34,351 nucleotides of DNA from Streptococcus mitis SK579 (GCF_000257905.1 NZ_AJJL01000068.1:1-34351); one strand, 5' to 3'. Shown: positions 7,206 through 17,883, counted from the first letter of the stretch. Made by a program: numbers and translations. Notes: generated by a model from the sequence alone, not told the origin.

Positions 7206-8671
7206 TGACTTTCAACAATAAAACAATTGAAGACTTGCACAATCTCCTTGTGTCTAAGGAAATTTCTGCAACTGAATTGACCCAAGCAACGCTTGAAGAT
7301 ATCAAATCTCGCGAGACAGCTATCAACGCTTTTGTTACTATCGCTGAGGAGCAAGCCCTTGCTCAAGCTAAGGCTATTGATGAAGCTGGAATTGACGCTG
7401 ACAATGTCCTTTCAGGAATTCCGCTTGCTGTTAAGGATAATATCTCTACAGATGGTATCCTCACAACTGCAGCCTCAAAAATGCTCTACAACTACGAGCC
7501 AATCTTTGATGCGACCGCGGTTGCCAATGCAAAAGCTAAAGGCATGATTGTTGTCGGAAAAACCAACATGGACGAATTTGCCATGGGTGGTTCAGGTGAA
7601 ACTTCACACTACGGAGCAACTAAAAACGCTTGGGACCACAGCAAGGTTCCTGGGGGTTCATCAAGTGGTTCTGCCGCAGCTGTAGCTTCAGGACAAGTTC
7701 GCTTGTCACTTGGTTCTGATACTGGTGGCTCTATCCGCCAACCTGCTGCCTTCAACGGGATCGTTGGTCTCAAACCAACCTACGGAACAGTTTCTCGTTT
7801 CGGTCTTATTGCCTTTGGTAGCTCATTAGACCAGATCGGACCTTTTGCGCCAACTGTCAAGGAAAATGCCCTCTTGCTCAACGCGATTGCCAGCGAAGAT
7901 GCTAAAGACTCTACTTCTGCTCCTGTCCGCATCGCCGACTTTACTTCAAAAATCGGTCAAGACATCAAGGGCATGAAAATTGCTTTGCCTAAAGAATATC
8001 TCGGTGAAGGAATTGACCCAGAGGTTAAGGAAACTATCCTGAACGCAGCCAAACACTTTGAAAAACTTGGTGCTATCGTCGAAGAAGTCAGCCTTCCTCA
8101 CTCTAAATACGGGGTTGCCGTTTACTACATCATCGCTTCATCAGAAGCCTCCTCAAACTTGCAACGCTTTGACGGTATCCGTTACGGCTACCGCGCAGAG
8201 GATGCGACTAATCTTGATGAAATCTATGTAAACAGCCGTAGCCAAGGTTTCGGTGAAGAAGTGAAACGTCGTATCATGCTAGGCACTTTCAGTCTTTCAT
8301 CAGGTTACTACGATGCCTACTACAAGAAAGCTGGTCAGGTCCGTACCCTCATCATCCAAGATTTCGAAAAAGTCTTTGCGGATTACGACTTGATTTTGGG
8401 TCCAACTGCTCCAAGCGTTGCCTATGACTTGGATTCACTCAACCACGACCCAGTTGCCATGTACTTGGCTGACCTCTTGACAATCCCAGTCAACTTAGCT
8501 GGTCTCCCAGGAATTTCGATTCCTGCTGGATTCTCTCAAGGTCTACCTGTCGGGCTCCAATTGATTGGTCCTAAGTACTCAGAGGAAACCATTTACCAAG
8601 CTGCTGCTGCTTTTGAAGCAACAACAGACTACCACAAACAACAACCCGTGATTTTTGGAGGTGACAACTAA
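7205..8671 (+). CDS. gatA: Asp-tRNA(Asn)/Glu-tRNA(Gln) amidotransferase subunit A
   Basis: Glutaminase subunit of GatCAB that releases ammonia from glutamine. The 488-residue product belongs to the amidase-signature family. The catalytic Ser-cisSer-Lys triad is visible as K77 (AVKDNIS), S152 in the GGSSSGS loop (150-156) and S176 in [11 protein letters not shown]. Its length is normal for bacterial GatA. It starts within the gatC stop and ends in a TAATG overlap with gatB, so the three subunits are made together. Nothing looks odd. Confidence 0.97.
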   Translation: MTFNNKTIEDLHNLLVSKEISATELTQATLEDIKSRETAINAFVTIAEEQALAQAKAIDEAGIDADNVLSGIPLAVKDNISTDGILTTAASKMLYNYEPIFDATAVANAKAKGMIVVGKTNMDEFAMGGSGETSHYGATKNAWDHSKVPGGSSSGSAAAVASGQVRLSLGSDTGGSIRQPAAFNGIVGLKPTYGTVSRFGLIAFGSSLDQIGPFAPTVKENALLLNAIASEDAKDSTSAPVRIADFTSKIGQDIKGMKIALPKEYLGEGIDPEVKETILNAAKHFEKLGAIVEEVSLPHSKYGVAVYYIIASSEASSNLQRFDGIRYGYRAEDATNLDEIYVNSRSQGFGEEVKRRIMLGTFSLSSGYYDAYYKKAGQVRTLIIQDFEKVFADYDLILGPTAPSVAYDLDSLNHDPVAMYLADLLTIPVNLAGLPGISIPAGFSQGLPVGLQLIGPKYSEETIYQAAAAFEATTDYHKQQPVIFGGDN

Positions 8672-10113
8672 TGAACTTTGAAACAGTCATTGGACTTGAA
8701 GTCCACGTAGAGCTCAACACCAATTCAAAAATCTTCTCACCTACTTCTGCCCACTTTGGAAATGACCAAAATGCCAACACCAACGTGATTGACTGGTCCT
8801 TCCCAGGAGTTCTGCCAGTTCTCAATAAAGGTGTTGTTGATGCCGGTATCAAGGCTGCTCTTGCCCTCAATATGGATATCCACAAAAAGATGCACTTTGA
8901 CCGCAAAAACTACTTCTACCCTGATAATCCCAAAGCCTACCAAATTTCTCAGTTTGATGAGCCAATCGGTTATAACGGCTGGATTGAAGTCGAGCTAGAA
9001 GACGGTACAACTAAGAAAATCGGTATCGAACGTGCCCACCTAGAAGAAGACGCTGGTAAAAACACCCACGGTACAGATGGCTACTCTTATGTTGACCTTA
9101 ACCGTCAAGGGGTGCCATTGATTGAGATTGTATCTGAAGCCGACATGCGCTCACCAGAAGAAGCTTATGCATATCTTACAGCCCTCAAGGAAGTTATCCA
9201 ATACGCTGGTATTTCTGACGTTAAGATGGAAGAAGGTTCGATGCGTGTGGATGCCAACATCTCCCTTCGCCCTTATGGTCAAGAAAAATTCGGTACCAAG
9301 ACTGAGTTGAAGAACCTTAACTCTTTCTCTAACGTCCGTAAAGGTCTTGAATACGAAGTTCAACGTCAAGCTGAAATCCTTCGCTCAGGTGGTCAAATCC
9401 GCCAAGAAACACGCCGTTACGATGAAGCCAACAAAGCAACCATCCTCATGCGTGTTAAGGAAGGCGCTGCAGACTACCGCTACTTCCCAGAACCAGACCT
9501 CCCACTCTTTGAAATCTCAGACGAGTGGATTGAGAAAATGCGAACAGAATTGCCAGAGTTTCCAAAAGAACGCCGTGCGCGCTACGTATCTGACCTTGGC
9601 TTGTCAGACTACGATGCCAGCCAGTTGACTGCAAACAAGGTCACTTCTGACTTCTTTGAAAAAGCTGTGGCTCTCGGTGGCGATGCCAAACAAGTCTCTA
9701 ACTGGCTCCAAGGTGAAGTCGCTCAGTTCTTGAATGCTGAAGGCAAGACACTGGAACAAATCGAATTGACGCCAGAAAACTTGGTTGAAATGATTGCCAT
9801 CATCGAAGACGGTACTATTTCGTCTAAGATTGCCAAGAAAGTCTTTGTCCACCTAGCTAAAAATGGTGGTGGCGCGCGTGAATACGTGGAAAAAGCAGGC
9901 ATGGTGCAAATCTCAGATCCAGATGTCTTAATCCCAATCATCCACCAAGTCTTTGCAGATAATGAAGCAGCCGTTGCCGACTTCAAGTCAGGCAAACGCA
10001 ACGCAGACAAGGCCTTCACAGGATTCCTTATGAAGGCAACCAAAGGTCAAGCCAACCCACAAGTTGCTCTTAAACTACTTGCACAGGAATTGGCGAAGTT
10101 GAAAGAAGACTAA
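8671..10113 (+). CDS. gatB: Asp-tRNA(Asn)/Glu-tRNA(Gln) amidotransferase subunit B
   Basis: Kinase/amidotransferase subunit of GatCAB. It activates the misacylated tRNA with ATP and uses ammonia from GatA. The 480-residue product opens [20 protein letters not shown], the conserved GatB N-terminus, and ends in the helical YqeY-like tail domain (from about residue 410) that contacts tRNA. Last gene of the operon, followed within 15 nt by a strong terminator. Presence of GatCAB fits a Gram-positive organism that makes Gln-tRNA indirectly. Confidence 0.97.
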   Translation: MNFETVIGLEVHVELNTNSKIFSPTSAHFGNDQNANTNVIDWSFPGVLPVLNKGVVDAGIKAALALNMDIHKKMHFDRKNYFYPDNPKAYQISQFDEPIGYNGWIEVELEDGTTKKIGIERAHLEEDAGKNTHGTDGYSYVDLNRQGVPLIEIVSEADMRSPEEAYAYLTALKEVIQYAGISDVKMEEGSMRVDANISLRPYGQEKFGTKTELKNLNSFSNVRKGLEYEVQRQAEILRSGGQIRQETRRYDEANKATILMRVKEGAADYRYFPEPDLPLFEISDEWIEKMRTELPEFPKERRARYVSDLGLSDYDASQLTANKVTSDFFEKAVALGGDAKQVSNWLQGEVAQFLNAEGKTLEQIELTPENLVEMIAIIEDGTISSKIAKKVFVHLAKNGGGAREYVEKAGMVQISDPDVLIPIIHQVFADNEAAVADFKSGKRNADKAFTGFLMKATKGQANPQVALKLLAQELAKLKED

Positions 10114-10123
10114 TATGTAAAAG

Positions 10124-10149
10124 AAACCAGCCCTGAGGTTGGTTTTTTT
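10124..10149 (+). terminator. Terminator of the gatCAB operon
   Basis: AAACCAGCC/GGTTGGTTT forms a 9-bp stem with a 4-nt CTGA loop followed by a run of T, starting 10 nt after the gatB stop. Confidence 0.88.
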
Positions 10150-10181
10150 CGCTCCTACCATCTCCCAATAACTATTTTGGC

Positions 10182-10210
10182 TTTATTTCCAGAAGATTTT
10201 ATGGTAAAAT
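10182..10210 (+). promoter_or_regulatory. efp promoter
   Basis: TTTATT, 17 nt, then TAAAAT (10205-10210) preceded by TATGG, so an extended -10 promoter about 35 nt before the efp ATG. Confidence 0.55.
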
Positions 10211-10244
10211 GAAGAGTAATAATATTTATTAAAGAGGTAAAAAC

Positions 10245-10805
10245 ATGATTGAAGCAAGCAAATTGAAAGCTGGTATGACATTTGAAACTGCAGACGGAAA
10301 ATTGATCCGCGTTTTGGAAGCTAGCCACCACAAACCAGGTAAAGGGAACACGATCATGCGTATGAAATTGCGTGATGTCCGTACTGGTTCTACATTTGAC
10401 ACAAGCTACCGTCCAGAAGAAAAATTCGAACAAGCTATTATCGAGACTGTTCCAGCTCAATACTTGTACAAAATGGATGAAACTGCCTACTTCATGAACA
10501 CTGAAACTTACGACCAATACGAAATTCCAGTCGTAAACGTTGAAAATGAATTGCTTTACATCCTTGAAAACTCTGATGTGAAAATCCAATTCTACGGAAC
10601 TGAAGTAATCGGTGTAACTGTACCAACTACTGTTGAATTGACAGTTGCTGAAACACAACCATCTATCAAAGGTGCTACTGTTACAGGTTCTGGTAAACCA
10701 GCAACTATGGAAACTGGACTTGTTGTCAACGTTCCTGACTTCATCGAAGCTGGACAAAAATTGATCATCAACACTGCAGAAGGAACTTACGTTTCTCGTG
10801 CCTAA
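10245..10805 (+). CDS. efp: Elongation factor P
   Basis: EF-P binds stalled ribosomes and speeds peptide-bond formation at polyproline runs. The 186-residue product has the KOW-like N-terminal domain ([20 protein letters not shown]) with the tip loop HHKPGKGNT, where K33 is the residue often modified in Firmicutes, and two OB-fold domains ending [10 protein letters not shown]. The start is set by AAAGAGGT 7-8 nt upstream. It is first of three genes with the Asp23-like gene (21 nt downstream) and nusB. A long open frame on the opposite strand (10155-10757) is a shadow. Confidence 0.97.
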   Translation: MIEASKLKAGMTFETADGKLIRVLEASHHKPGKGNTIMRMKLRDVRTGSTFDTSYRPEEKFEQAIIETVPAQYLYKMDETAYFMNTETYDQYEIPVVNVENELLYILENSDVKIQFYGTEVIGVTVPTTVELTVAETQPSIKGATVTGSGKPATMETGLVVNVPDFIEAGQKLIINTAEGTYVSRA

Positions 10806-10826
10806 TCTCTAGAAAGAGGTCATTCT

Positions 10827-11216
10827 ATGGGAACTGAAGAACAATTTGGCGAAATCGTTATCGCTCCACGTGTACTTGAAAAAATCATTGCCATCGCAAC
10901 TGCTAAAGTTGATGGTGTCCATTCATTTTCAAATAAATCCGTATCTGATACCCTATCAAAACTCTCTCTTGGTCGTGGCGTCTACTTAAAAGAAAGCAAC
11001 GAAGAGCTAACTGCTGACATCTACCTCTACCTTGAGTACGGTGTGAAAGTACCAAAAGTGGCTCTTGCTATTCAAAAAGCGGTCAAAGATGCTGTCCATG
11101 ATATGGCAGATGTGGAACTTGCTGCTGTCAATATCCATGTTACAGGAATTGTTCCAGACAAAACACCAAAACCTGAGTTGAAAGATCTATTTAACGAGGA
11201 CTTCCTCAATGACTAG
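10827..11216 (+). CDS. Asp23/Gls24 family envelope stress response protein (YqhY-like)
   Basis: A 129-residue protein of the Asp23/Gls24 family (DUF322). The conserved core is seen as [20 protein letters not shown] near the N-terminus and [20 protein letters not shown] in the middle. YqhY, its Bacillus homologue, lies between accBC and nusB and has been linked to control of acetyl-CoA carboxylase. Here too the gene sits beside nusB, with the acc genes on the far side on the opposite strand. AAAGAGGT precedes the ATG. The 3' end overlaps nusB by 8 bases (ATGACTAG), so the two are probably coupled. The function of this copy is not known. Confidence 0.9.
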   Translation: MGTEEQFGEIVIAPRVLEKIIAIATAKVDGVHSFSNKSVSDTLSKLSLGRGVYLKESNEELTADIYLYLEYGVKVPKVALAIQKAVKDAVHDMADVELAAVNIHVTGIVPDKTPKPELKDLFNEDFLND

Positions 11217-11634
11217 TCCATTATTAGAATCTAGACGCGAACTTCGTAAATGCGCTTTTCAAGCTCTCATGAGCCTTGAATTTGGCACAGACATGGAAAC
11301 AGCTTGTCGCTTTGCCTACACACATGACCGTGAAGATGAAGATGTACAAATTCCAGCCTTTCTTCTGAACTTGGTTTCTGGTGTTCAAGCTCAAAAAGAC
11401 GAGTTGGATAAACAAATCAACCAGCACCTCAAGTCCGGCTGGACAGTTGAACGCTTGACCTTGGTCGAAAAAAACTTACTACGCTTGGGTATCTTTGAAA
11501 TCACTTCATTTGATACACCTCAGCTGGTAGCAGTCAATGAAGCCATTGAACTTGCCAAGAATTTTTCAGATCAAAAATCAGCCCGCTTTATCAACGGACT
11601 GCTTAGTCAATTTGTAACTGAAGAAAATGAATAA
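11209..11634 (+). CDS. nusB: Transcription antitermination protein NusB
   Basis: NusB binds boxA RNA with NusE (ribosomal protein S10) to allow antitermination in rRNA operons. The 141-residue all-helical product shows the family features: [18 protein letters not shown] near the N-terminus, the [16 protein letters not shown] helix (about 82-97), and the C-terminal [20 protein letters not shown] (about 106-125) followed by NGLLSQF. It starts inside the preceding Asp23-like gene and is followed directly by a terminator. Confidence 0.96.
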   Translation: MTSPLLESRRELRKCAFQALMSLEFGTDMETACRFAYTHDREDEDVQIPAFLLNLVSGVQAQKDELDKQINQHLKSGWTVERLTLVEKNLLRLGIFEITSFDTPQLVAVNEAIELAKNFSDQKSARFINGLLSQFVTEENE

Positions 11635-11637
11635 TCA

Positions 11638-11670
11638 AAAAGGTGTTTGGTCTTCCAAGCACCTTTTGTT
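11638..11670 (+). terminator. Terminator of the efp-nusB operon
   Basis: AAAAGGTGTTTGG/CCAAGCACCTTTT forms a 13-bp stem with one G-U pair and a TCTT loop, starting 3 nt after the nusB stop. The T stretch is within the right arm (CCTTTTGTTG). Confidence 0.85.
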
Positions 11671-11698
11671 GTGTCCTCGACACAGAGTAAGAACCTCA

Positions 11699-11731
11699 AA
11701 AAACTAGAACTGACTGCCAGTTCTAGTTTTT
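11699..11731. terminator. Bidirectional terminator between nusB and accA
   Basis: A perfect 14-bp stem AAAAACTAGAACTG/CAGTTCTAGTTTTT with a 5-nt loop can stop both strands. It is most likely the terminator of the long fab/acc operon, from which it is now separated by BOX element 2. Confidence 0.85.
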
Positions 11732-11747
11732 GCGTATTCTGAAGAAT

Positions 11748-11902
11748 TATACTCAATGAAAATCAAAGAGCAAACTAGGAAGCTAGCCGTAGGCTGCTCA
11801 AAACACTGTTTTGAGGTTGTGGATAGAACTGACGAAGTCAGTAACCATATATACGGCAAGGCGAAGCTGACGTGGTTTGAATTTGATTTTCGAAGAGTAT
11901 TA
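11748..11902 (-). repeat. BOX element 2 (boxA-boxB-boxC)
   Basis: It reads as boxC (ACTCAATGAAAATCAAAGAG) at the left, one boxB (TGTTTTGAGGTTGTGGATAG, then ACTGACGAAGTCAGTAAC) and boxA at the right (CGAAGAGTATTA), so the element lies on the minus strand. Its boxA end overlaps the accA stop codon. Confidence 0.93.
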
Positions 11903-12667
11903 GTATTTTCTAAATCGTTGGTAACGCTCTTCCAACAACTCTTCTAACGGTTTTTGTGAGAGTATAGCTAGCTCATCTTGAAGTTCTTTTTTGACAGTCT
12001 TAATCAGTTCTTTACTAGAAAGTCCTGCTTCAGAAATCACCTTGTCCACCACGTCCATTTCTAACAACTCATGTGAAGTGATTTTCATCAGTTCTGCTGC
12101 TTCCATAGCACGACTGCCATCCTTCCATAGAATGGAAGCAAAGCCTTCTGGACTGAGAATGGCATAGATAGAATTTTCCAGCATCCAGACACGGTCTGCG
12201 ACTGCTAGAGCCAGAGCACCACCTGAACCACCTTCACCGATAATGATTGCGATAATAGGAACTTTCAGGTCACTCATTTCCATGAGATTACGAGCGATAG
12301 CTTCTCCCTGACCACGTTCTTCCGCTCCCACACCAGGATAGGCACCTGCTGTATTGATAAAGGTCACAACTGGACGGCCAAATTTTTCAGCCTGTTTCAT
12401 CAACCGTAGGGCCTTGCGATAGCCTTCTGGATGCGGTTGGCCAAAGTTCCGTTTGAGGTTGTCTTGCAAACTCTTGCCTTTTTGGATACCAACTACTGTT
12501 ATAGCTTGGTCTCCAAGCCAGCCGATACCACCAACAACTGCTCCATCATCACGAAAAGAACGGTCACCATGTAACTGGATAAATTCATCAAAAATGCCTG
12601 TCGCAAAGTCCAAGGTTGTCAAACGACTCTGCTCACGCGCTTCTCTGACTATTTTTGCAATATTCAT
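11900..12667 (-). CDS. accA: Acetyl-CoA carboxylase carboxyltransferase subunit alpha
   Basis: With AccD it moves the carboxyl group from carboxybiotin to acetyl-CoA, making malonyl-CoA for fatty-acid synthesis. The 255-residue product is a crotonase-fold carboxyltransferase half, with [20 protein letters not shown] (33-52), the conserved [13 protein letters not shown] and the oxyanion region [20 protein letters not shown]. Length is usual for streptococci, which lack the longer proteobacterial N-terminus. It starts in an ATGA overlap with accD. The TAA stop is part of the end of BOX element 2. Last gene of the cluster. Confidence 0.97.
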   Translation of the reverse strand: MNIAKIVREAREQSRLTTLDFATGIFDEFIQLHGDRSFRDDGAVVGGIGWLGDQAITVVGIQKGKSLQDNLKRNFGQPHPEGYRKALRLMKQAEKFGRPVVTFINTAGAYPGVGAEERGQGEAIARNLMEMSDLKVPIIAIIIGEGGSGGALALAVADRVWMLENSIYAILSPEGFASILWKDGSRAMEAAELMKITSHELLEMDVVDKVISEAGLSSKELIKTVKKELQDELAILSQKPLEELLEERYQRFRKY

Positions 12668-13530
12668 CTAGGACTCCCTCCGTGCAATCTGACTAGGCTA
12701 GCAATGGTATCCGGCAAGTCTCTTCTTTTGACAATAGCATCCACAAAGCCATGCTCCAATAGGAATTCTGCCTTTTGGAAATCCTCAGGCAAGCTTTCAC
12801 GAACCGTATTTTCAATCACACGACGCCCAGCAAAACCAACCAAGCTCTGTGGTTCAGCTAAAATGATATCCCCTTCCATAGCGAAAGAAGCTGTCACACC
12901 ACCTGTCGTTGGATCTGTCAAAATGGTCAGATAAAAGAGTCCTGCATTTGAATGGCGTTTAACTGCTGCAGAGATCTTGGCCATCTGCATGAGACTCATG
13001 ATTCCTTCCTGCATACGGGCTCCACCAGAGGCTGTGAAGAGAACAACTGGCAATTGTTCGACAGTCGCATACTCAAACAAACGAGTGATTTTTTCCCCTA
13101 CAACCGTACCCATAGAAGCCATGATAAAGTTGGAATCCATAATCCCAAGAGCCACAGTCTGACCTTTAATAAGAGCAGTTCCTGTCACAACGGCTTCATC
13201 CAGACCTGTTTTTTCACGCATGGTTGCTAGCTTCTTTTGATAGCCAGGGAAATGCAAGGGATCCTTGCTTTCAATCCCCGTAAACAATTCCTTGAAGGTA
13301 CCCATATCAATCGTCAAAGCCAAGCGTTCTTGGGCAGAAATACGAAAGGTATAGCTACAGTGCGGACAGATACGCTCACTTCCCAGATCCTTCTGGTAGA
13401 TGGTATGCTTACAGCTCGGACACTGGGAGAATAATTCATCTGGAACCTCTGGCTTGGCTTGAGGTTTTTCCCTAACCGAACGATTGGGATTAATTCGAAT
13501 ATACTTATCTTTTTTACTAAATAGAGCCAT
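12664..13530 (-). CDS. accD: Acetyl-CoA carboxylase carboxyltransferase subunit beta
   Basis: Second carboxyltransferase subunit, forming an alpha2-beta2 complex with AccA. The 288-residue product has the N-terminal four-cysteine zinc ribbon (C37, C40, C55, C58, in CPSC and CPHC) followed by the crotonase-fold domain with [11 protein letters not shown] and [13 protein letters not shown]. Its end overlaps accA by ATGA, and accC lies 36 nt upstream. The two carboxyltransferase subunits are therefore made in fixed ratio. Nothing unusual. Confidence 0.97.
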   Translation of the reverse strand: MALFSKKDKYIRINPNRSVREKPQAKPEVPDELFSQCPSCKHTIYQKDLGSERICPHCSYTFRISAQERLALTIDMGTFKELFTGIESKDPLHFPGYQKKLATMREKTGLDEAVVTGTALIKGQTVALGIMDSNFIMASMGTVVGEKITRLFEYATVEQLPVVLFTASGGARMQEGIMSLMQMAKISAAVKRHSNAGLFYLTILTDPTTGGVTASFAMEGDIILAEPQSLVGFAGRRVIENTVRESLPEDFQKAEFLLEHGFVDAIVKRRDLPDTIASLVRLHGGSPR

Positions 13531-13566
13531 TGATTCCCCTTTTCGGTTTAAACTCTTGAGGTCATT

Positions 13567-14934
13567 TTATTCTTTTTCTTGATATTTAGGTAAGAAGGTT
13601 TCCATCAAGAAGGAAGTATCGTAATCTCCAGCAATGACATTGCGATCTGAAATGAGGTCAAGCTGGAAATCAGCATTGGTCTGCACCCCTTCAATCTCTA
13701 GTTCATAGAGGGCACGTTGCATTTTCATCAAGGCATCAAAACGATTTTCGCCGTGGACGATGATTTTAGCAATCATACTATCATAATAAGGCGGAATGGT
13801 GTAACCTGGATAAACTGCTGAATCCACGCGCAAACCAACTCCTCCACTTGGCAGATAGAGATTGGTGATCTTACCTGGACTTGGAGCAAAGTTGAAGGCT
13901 GGATTTTCTGCATTGATCCGACACTCGATAGCATGACCTCGTAGGACAATATCTTCTTGCTTAACAGACAGAGGCTGACCTGCCGCAATGCGAATCTGTT
14001 CCTTAACGATATCCACACCTGAAACAAATTCTGTTACTGGATGTTCTACTTGTACACGAGTATTCATTTCCATGAAATAGAAATTGCCACTGGCTTCATC
14101 AAGAAGAAACTCAATGGTCCCTGCATTCTCATAGCCAACAGACTCTGCAGCGCGGACAGCAGCAGAACCAATTTCATGGCGTAGCGTTTTTCCGATTGCA
14201 ATCGAAGGACTTTCTTCCAAAACCTTTTGGTTATTCCGTTGAAGAGAACAATCCCGTTCCCCCAAATGTATTACATTTCCGTGTTCATCTCCTAGGATTT
14301 GAACCTCGATGTGACGAGCTGGATAGATAACTCGTTCTATGTACATGGCACCATTGCCATAATTGGCCTTAGCTTCACTAGAGGCAGTTTCAAAGGCTGC
14401 AACGAGGTCTTCTGGTTTTTCAACCTTACGAATCCCTTTACCGCCACCACCTGCTGAAGCCTTGAGCATCACAGGATAGCCAATTTTTTCAGCAACACTC
14501 AAGGCTTCCTCAGAGTTATGCACTTCTCCATCTGAACCTGGAATTACAGGTACACCTGCTTTGATCATCTGAGCACGTGCATTGATTTTATCCCCCATCA
14601 TATCCATAACATGAGCAGATGGACCGATAAATTTGATGCCCACTTCTTCACACATAGTTGCAAATTTGGAATTTTCACTGAGAAATCCAAAACCTGGGTG
14701 AATGGCTTCTGCCTCAGTCAAGACTGCAGCTGATAAAACCGCATTAATATTGAGATAAGACTCAGTTGCCTTACCAGGACCGATACAAACCGCTTCATCT
14801 GCTAAAAGCGTATGGAGGGCTTCCTTATCGGCAGTTGAATAGACCGCTACCGTCGCAATCCCCAATTCACGCGCCGCACGAATAATACGAACCGCAATTT
14901 CACCACGATTGGCAATTAAAATTTTTCGAAACAT
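13567..14934 (-). CDS. accC: Acetyl-CoA carboxylase, biotin carboxylase subunit
   Basis: ATP-grasp enzyme that carboxylates the biotin on AccB using bicarbonate. The 455-residue product opens MFRKILIANRGEIAVRIIRA, has the glycine-rich ATP loop GGGGKG (162-167) and the active-site stretch EMNTRVQVEHPVTE, all standard for biotin carboxylase. Length is normal. It is embedded in the operon between fabZ (11 nt upstream) and accD. Confidence 0.97.
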   Translation of the reverse strand: MFRKILIANRGEIAVRIIRAARELGIATVAVYSTADKEALHTLLADEAVCIGPGKATESYLNINAVLSAAVLTEAEAIHPGFGFLSENSKFATMCEEVGIKFIGPSAHVMDMMGDKINARAQMIKAGVPVIPGSDGEVHNSEEALSVAEKIGYPVMLKASAGGGGKGIRKVEKPEDLVAAFETASSEAKANYGNGAMYIERVIYPARHIEVQILGDEHGNVIHLGERDCSLQRNNQKVLEESPSIAIGKTLRHEIGSAAVRAAESVGYENAGTIEFLLDEASGNFYFMEMNTRVQVEHPVTEFVSGVDIVKEQIRIAAGQPLSVKQEDIVLRGHAIECRINAENPAFNFAPSPGKITNLYLPSGGVGLRVDSAVYPGYTIPPYYDSMIAKIIVHGENRFDALMKMQRALYELEIEGVQTNADFQLDLISDRNVIAGDYDTSFLMETFLPKYQEKE

Positions 14935-14945
14935 GGAGAACCTCC

Positions 14946-15368
14946 TTAGTTCCCTATTGCAAAGGTAAGAGTACCACTAGCTGCAAGCTTGCCATCCACT
15001 TCAGCCTTTGCTTCAACCACGGCAATGGTGCCACGACGTTTTACAAAAGTCGCTGTCATAACCAATTGGTCTCCTGGTACAACTTGCTTCTTAAACTTGA
15101 CCTTATCCATACCAGCATAAAAGACTAGTTTCCCCTTATTTTCAGGCTTAGACAATTCCAAAACACCAGCTGTTTGCGCCAAGGCTTCCATAATCAGAAC
15201 GCCTGGCATAACTGGGTATTGAGGAAAATGGCCGTTAAAGAAAGGCTCATTGATGGTCACATTTTTGATGGCAACAATGGTGTCTTCGCTCACTTCCAAG
15301 ACACGGTCTACTAGGAGCATGGGATAACGATGGGGTAGAGCTTCTTTAATTCCTTGAATATCGATCAT
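14946..15368 (-). CDS. fabZ: 3-hydroxyacyl-ACP dehydratase
   Basis: Hot-dog-fold enzyme that removes water from 3-hydroxyacyl-ACP during chain elongation. The 140-residue product has the catalytic pair H47 (in [12 protein letters not shown]) and E61 (in MEALAQ). In streptococci, which lack FabA, unsaturated chains are made by FabM isomerising the FabZ product, and fabM is present in this cluster. The start overlaps the accB stop by 4 bases. Confidence 0.96.
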   Translation of the reverse strand: MIDIQGIKEALPHRYPMLLVDRVLEVSEDTIVAIKNVTINEPFFNGHFPQYPVMPGVLIMEALAQTAGVLELSKPENKGKLVFYAGMDKVKFKKQVVPGDQLVMTATFVKRRGTIAVVEAKAEVDGKLAASGTLTFAIGN

Positions 15369-15850
15369 TTGATGCGTACCAATCCTTTACCAAACTCAAC
15401 CATTTCTTCGTTAGAAATGAGAATTTCTGTTACCACACCATCCTTAGGTGCAGGAATTTCATTCATGACTTTCATGGCTTCGATAATGACCAATGTTTGA
15501 CCTTTTTTGACACTATCACCAACTGTAACGAAGGCAGGTTTATCAGGACCAGCAGACAAGTAAGCCACCCCAACAAGTGGGCTCTCTACAATATCTCCCT
15601 CAGCAGCCACACTTGCTTCAACTGAAGCAGGAACTTCTTCCACTACAGTTTCTATTGAAGCAGATGAAGGAGCTACTGGACTTGGTGTTGCTAGAACGGG
15701 CGCTGGAGCGACTTGAGATGCAACTTCAGGCACAAGTCTAGCTTCATTTTTGCTAAACTGCAACTCATCCGTCCCATTTTTATAAGAAAATTCTCTCAAA
15801 CTTGACTGATCAAATTGGGCCATCAAGTCTTTAATATCGTTTAAATTCAT
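15365..15850 (-). CDS. accB: Acetyl-CoA carboxylase biotin carboxyl carrier protein
   Basis: Carries the biotin that shuttles carboxyl groups between AccC and AccAD. The 161-residue product has a short N-terminal domain, an Ala/Pro/Val-rich linker (about 42-85) and the C-terminal biotinyl domain with K127 in EAMKVMNEI. The usual sequence here is EAMKMMNEI; the Met-to-Val change right after the lysine is conservative and probably harmless. It starts 2 nt after fabF ends and overlaps fabZ by 4 nt. Confidence 0.96.
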   Translation of the reverse strand: MNLNDIKDLMAQFDQSSLREFSYKNGTDELQFSKNEARLVPEVASQVAPAPVLATPSPVAPSSASIETVVEEVPASVEASVAAEGDIVESPLVGVAYLSAGPDKPAFVTVGDSVKKGQTLVIIEAMKVMNEIPAPKDGVVTEILISNEEMVEFGKGLVRIK

Positions 15851-15852
15851 AC

Positions 15853-17088
15853 TTATTTATTCTCCCAACGTTTGAAAGCAAGAACTGCATTGTGACCACC
15901 AAAACCAAAGGTATTTGAAATAGCGTATGGAATTTCTTGCTCCAAGCCTTGTCCATAAACGACATTGGCTTCGATATAATCTGATACTTCACTTGTTCCG
16001 ACTGTCATTGGTACAAAGTTATGACGTATGGCTTCGATTGTAACGATAGCTTCTACTGCACCTGCAGCTCCCAGCAAATGGCCAGTGAATGACTTAGTTG
16101 ATGACACAGGTACTTCCTTACCAAGAACAGCTACGATAGCACCACTTTCTCCTTTTTCATTAGCAGGAGTTGAAGTGCCGTGAGCATTGACATAGGCTAC
16201 TTGCTCTGGAGAAATCTCAGCTTCTTCCAAGGCTAGTTTGATGGCCTTGATGGCTCCCTGACCTTCTGGATGTGGAGAAGTCATATGATAGGCATCACAA
16301 GTATTACCGTAACCAACCACTTCAGCCAGGATAGTAGCGCCACGTTTTTCGGCGTGTTCAAGACTTTCAAGAACCAACATCCCAGAACCCTCACCCATGA
16401 CAAACCCATTGCGGTCCTTATCGAATGGAATAGAAGCACGACTTGGGTCTTCTGTAGTAGAGAGAGCTGTTAGGGCTTGGAAACCAGCGATAGCAAAAGG
16501 TGTGATAGAGGCTTCTGAACCACCTACCAACATAACATCTTGGAAACCAAACTTGATTGAGCGGAAGGCATCCCCAATCGCATCATTTGATGAAGCGCAG
16601 GCAGTATTGATGGATTTACAAACACCGTTTGCTCCAAAACGCATGGCAACATTTCCTGAAGCCATATTTGGCAAGGCTTTTGGAAGGGTCAATGGTTTCA
16701 CACGTTTTGGTCCTTTTTCGTTGAGACGAAGCACTTGATCTTCAATTTCCTTGATTCCACCAATACCAGAGGCAACGATAACACCAAAACGATCCTTGTC
16801 AATAGCCTCTACATCCAGCTTAGCGTGGTTGACAGCTTCTTGGGCTGCATACAAGGCATACAAAGAATAGTTATCAAAACGGTTGGTATCTTTCTTTACA
16901 AAGTATTTATCAAAAGGAAAATCTTGGATTTCTGCTGCATTATGAACATCAAAGTCACTGTGATCAAATTTTGTAATTGGACCAATTCCGATTTTTCCAG
17001 TTGTCAAACTATTCCAAAATTCTTCTGGTGTATTTCCGATTGGAGATGTCACTCCATAACCTGTTACTACTACACGATTTAGTTTCAT
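15853..17088 (-). CDS. fabF: 3-oxoacyl-ACP synthase II
   Basis: Condensing enzyme that elongates acyl-ACP with malonyl-ACP. The 411-residue thiolase-fold product has the catalytic triad C164 (NTACASSNDA), H303 (VNAHGTSTP) and H337 (FTGHLLGAAG). It is the only elongating ketosynthase in the window, fitting the streptococcal pathway that lacks FabB. It lies between fabG and accB with short gaps, within the fabK-accA unit. Confidence 0.97.
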   Translation of the reverse strand: MKLNRVVVTGYGVTSPIGNTPEEFWNSLTTGKIGIGPITKFDHSDFDVHNAAEIQDFPFDKYFVKKDTNRFDNYSLYALYAAQEAVNHAKLDVEAIDKDRFGVIVASGIGGIKEIEDQVLRLNEKGPKRVKPLTLPKALPNMASGNVAMRFGANGVCKSINTACASSNDAIGDAFRSIKFGFQDVMLVGGSEASITPFAIAGFQALTALSTTEDPSRASIPFDKDRNGFVMGEGSGMLVLESLEHAEKRGATILAEVVGYGNTCDAYHMTSPHPEGQGAIKAIKLALEEAEISPEQVAYVNAHGTSTPANEKGESGAIVAVLGKEVPVSSTKSFTGHLLGAAGAVEAIVTIEAIRHNFVPMTVGTSEVSDYIEANVVYGQGLEQEIPYAISNTFGFGGHNAVLAFKRWENK

Positions 17089-17109
17089 CTTTTTTACCTC
17101 TAGCTTCTG

Positions 17110-17841
17110 CTACATACTGAGGCCACCATCAATGGCAACCACTTGACCAGTTAGATAATCTTGGCCTGCTAAAAATACTGTTAAATCTGCAACTTGTTCT
17201 GCTTGCCCAAATTCTTTCATAGGAATTTGCGCCAACATGGCATCTTTTACCTTGTCTGATAGGACTGCTGTCATATCGGACTCAATCATTCCAGGTGCGA
17301 TAGCATTAACCCTGATATTGCGATTGGCCACTTCACGCGCCACAGACTTGGTAAAACCAATCAAACCAGCCTTAGAAGCAGCATAATTAGCTTGACCGAT
17401 ATTTCCCATCAAACCAACAACACTAGACATATTAATGATAGCACCTTTTCTGGCTTTCATCATCGGTTTCAAGACTGATTGTGTCATGTTAAAGGCGCCA
17501 GTCAGGTTAACCTTGAGCACTTTTTCAAAATCTGCTTCTGTCATCTTGAGCATCAGGGTATCTTGGGTAATTCCTGCATTGTTAACCAAAACATCTACTG
17601 AACCCAGCTCTGCAATAGCTTGCTCAACCATACGCTTAGCGTCTGCAAAATCAGACACATCACCTGAAATAGGAACTACCTTGACACCGTAGTCTGAAAA
17701 TTCAGCGAGCAATTCTTCTGAGATAGGCCCACGACTGTTTAAGACGATGTTGGCCCCTACTTGAGCAAACTTGTGGGCAATAGCAAGACCAATTCCACGA
17801 CTCGAACCTGTAACAAAGATATTCTTATTTTTTAGTTGCAT
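17110..17841 (-). CDS. fabG: 3-oxoacyl-ACP reductase
   Basis: NADPH-dependent short-chain dehydrogenase that reduces 3-oxoacyl-ACP. The 243-residue product shows the cofactor loop TGSSRGIG (11-18), NNAG (87-90) and the catalytic S140, Y153 and K157 (YAASK). Length is normal for FabG. It lies 42 nt after fabD in the operon. Confidence 0.97.
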   Translation of the reverse strand: MQLKNKNIFVTGSSRGIGLAIAHKFAQVGANIVLNSRGPISEELLAEFSDYGVKVVPISGDVSDFADAKRMVEQAIAELGSVDVLVNNAGITQDTLMLKMTEADFEKVLKVNLTGAFNMTQSVLKPMMKARKGAIINMSSVVGLMGNIGQANYAASKAGLIGFTKSVAREVANRNIRVNAIAPGMIESDMTAVLSDKVKDAMLAQIPMKEFGQAEQVADLTVFLAGQDYLTGQVVAIDGGLSM

Positions 17842-17883
17842 TCTTTTCTCCTGTTTCCTCTTGTATTTATGGGAGAAGGATTA

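Noticed and set aside
10155..10757. 200-codon open frame antisense to efp
   Set aside because: It mirrors the efp codon pattern, has no ribosome site and no family features; efp on the other strand is certain.
11756..11947. 63-codon plus-strand frame after nusB
   Set aside because: It lies almost wholly inside BOX element 2 and its protein is a translation of the repeat.
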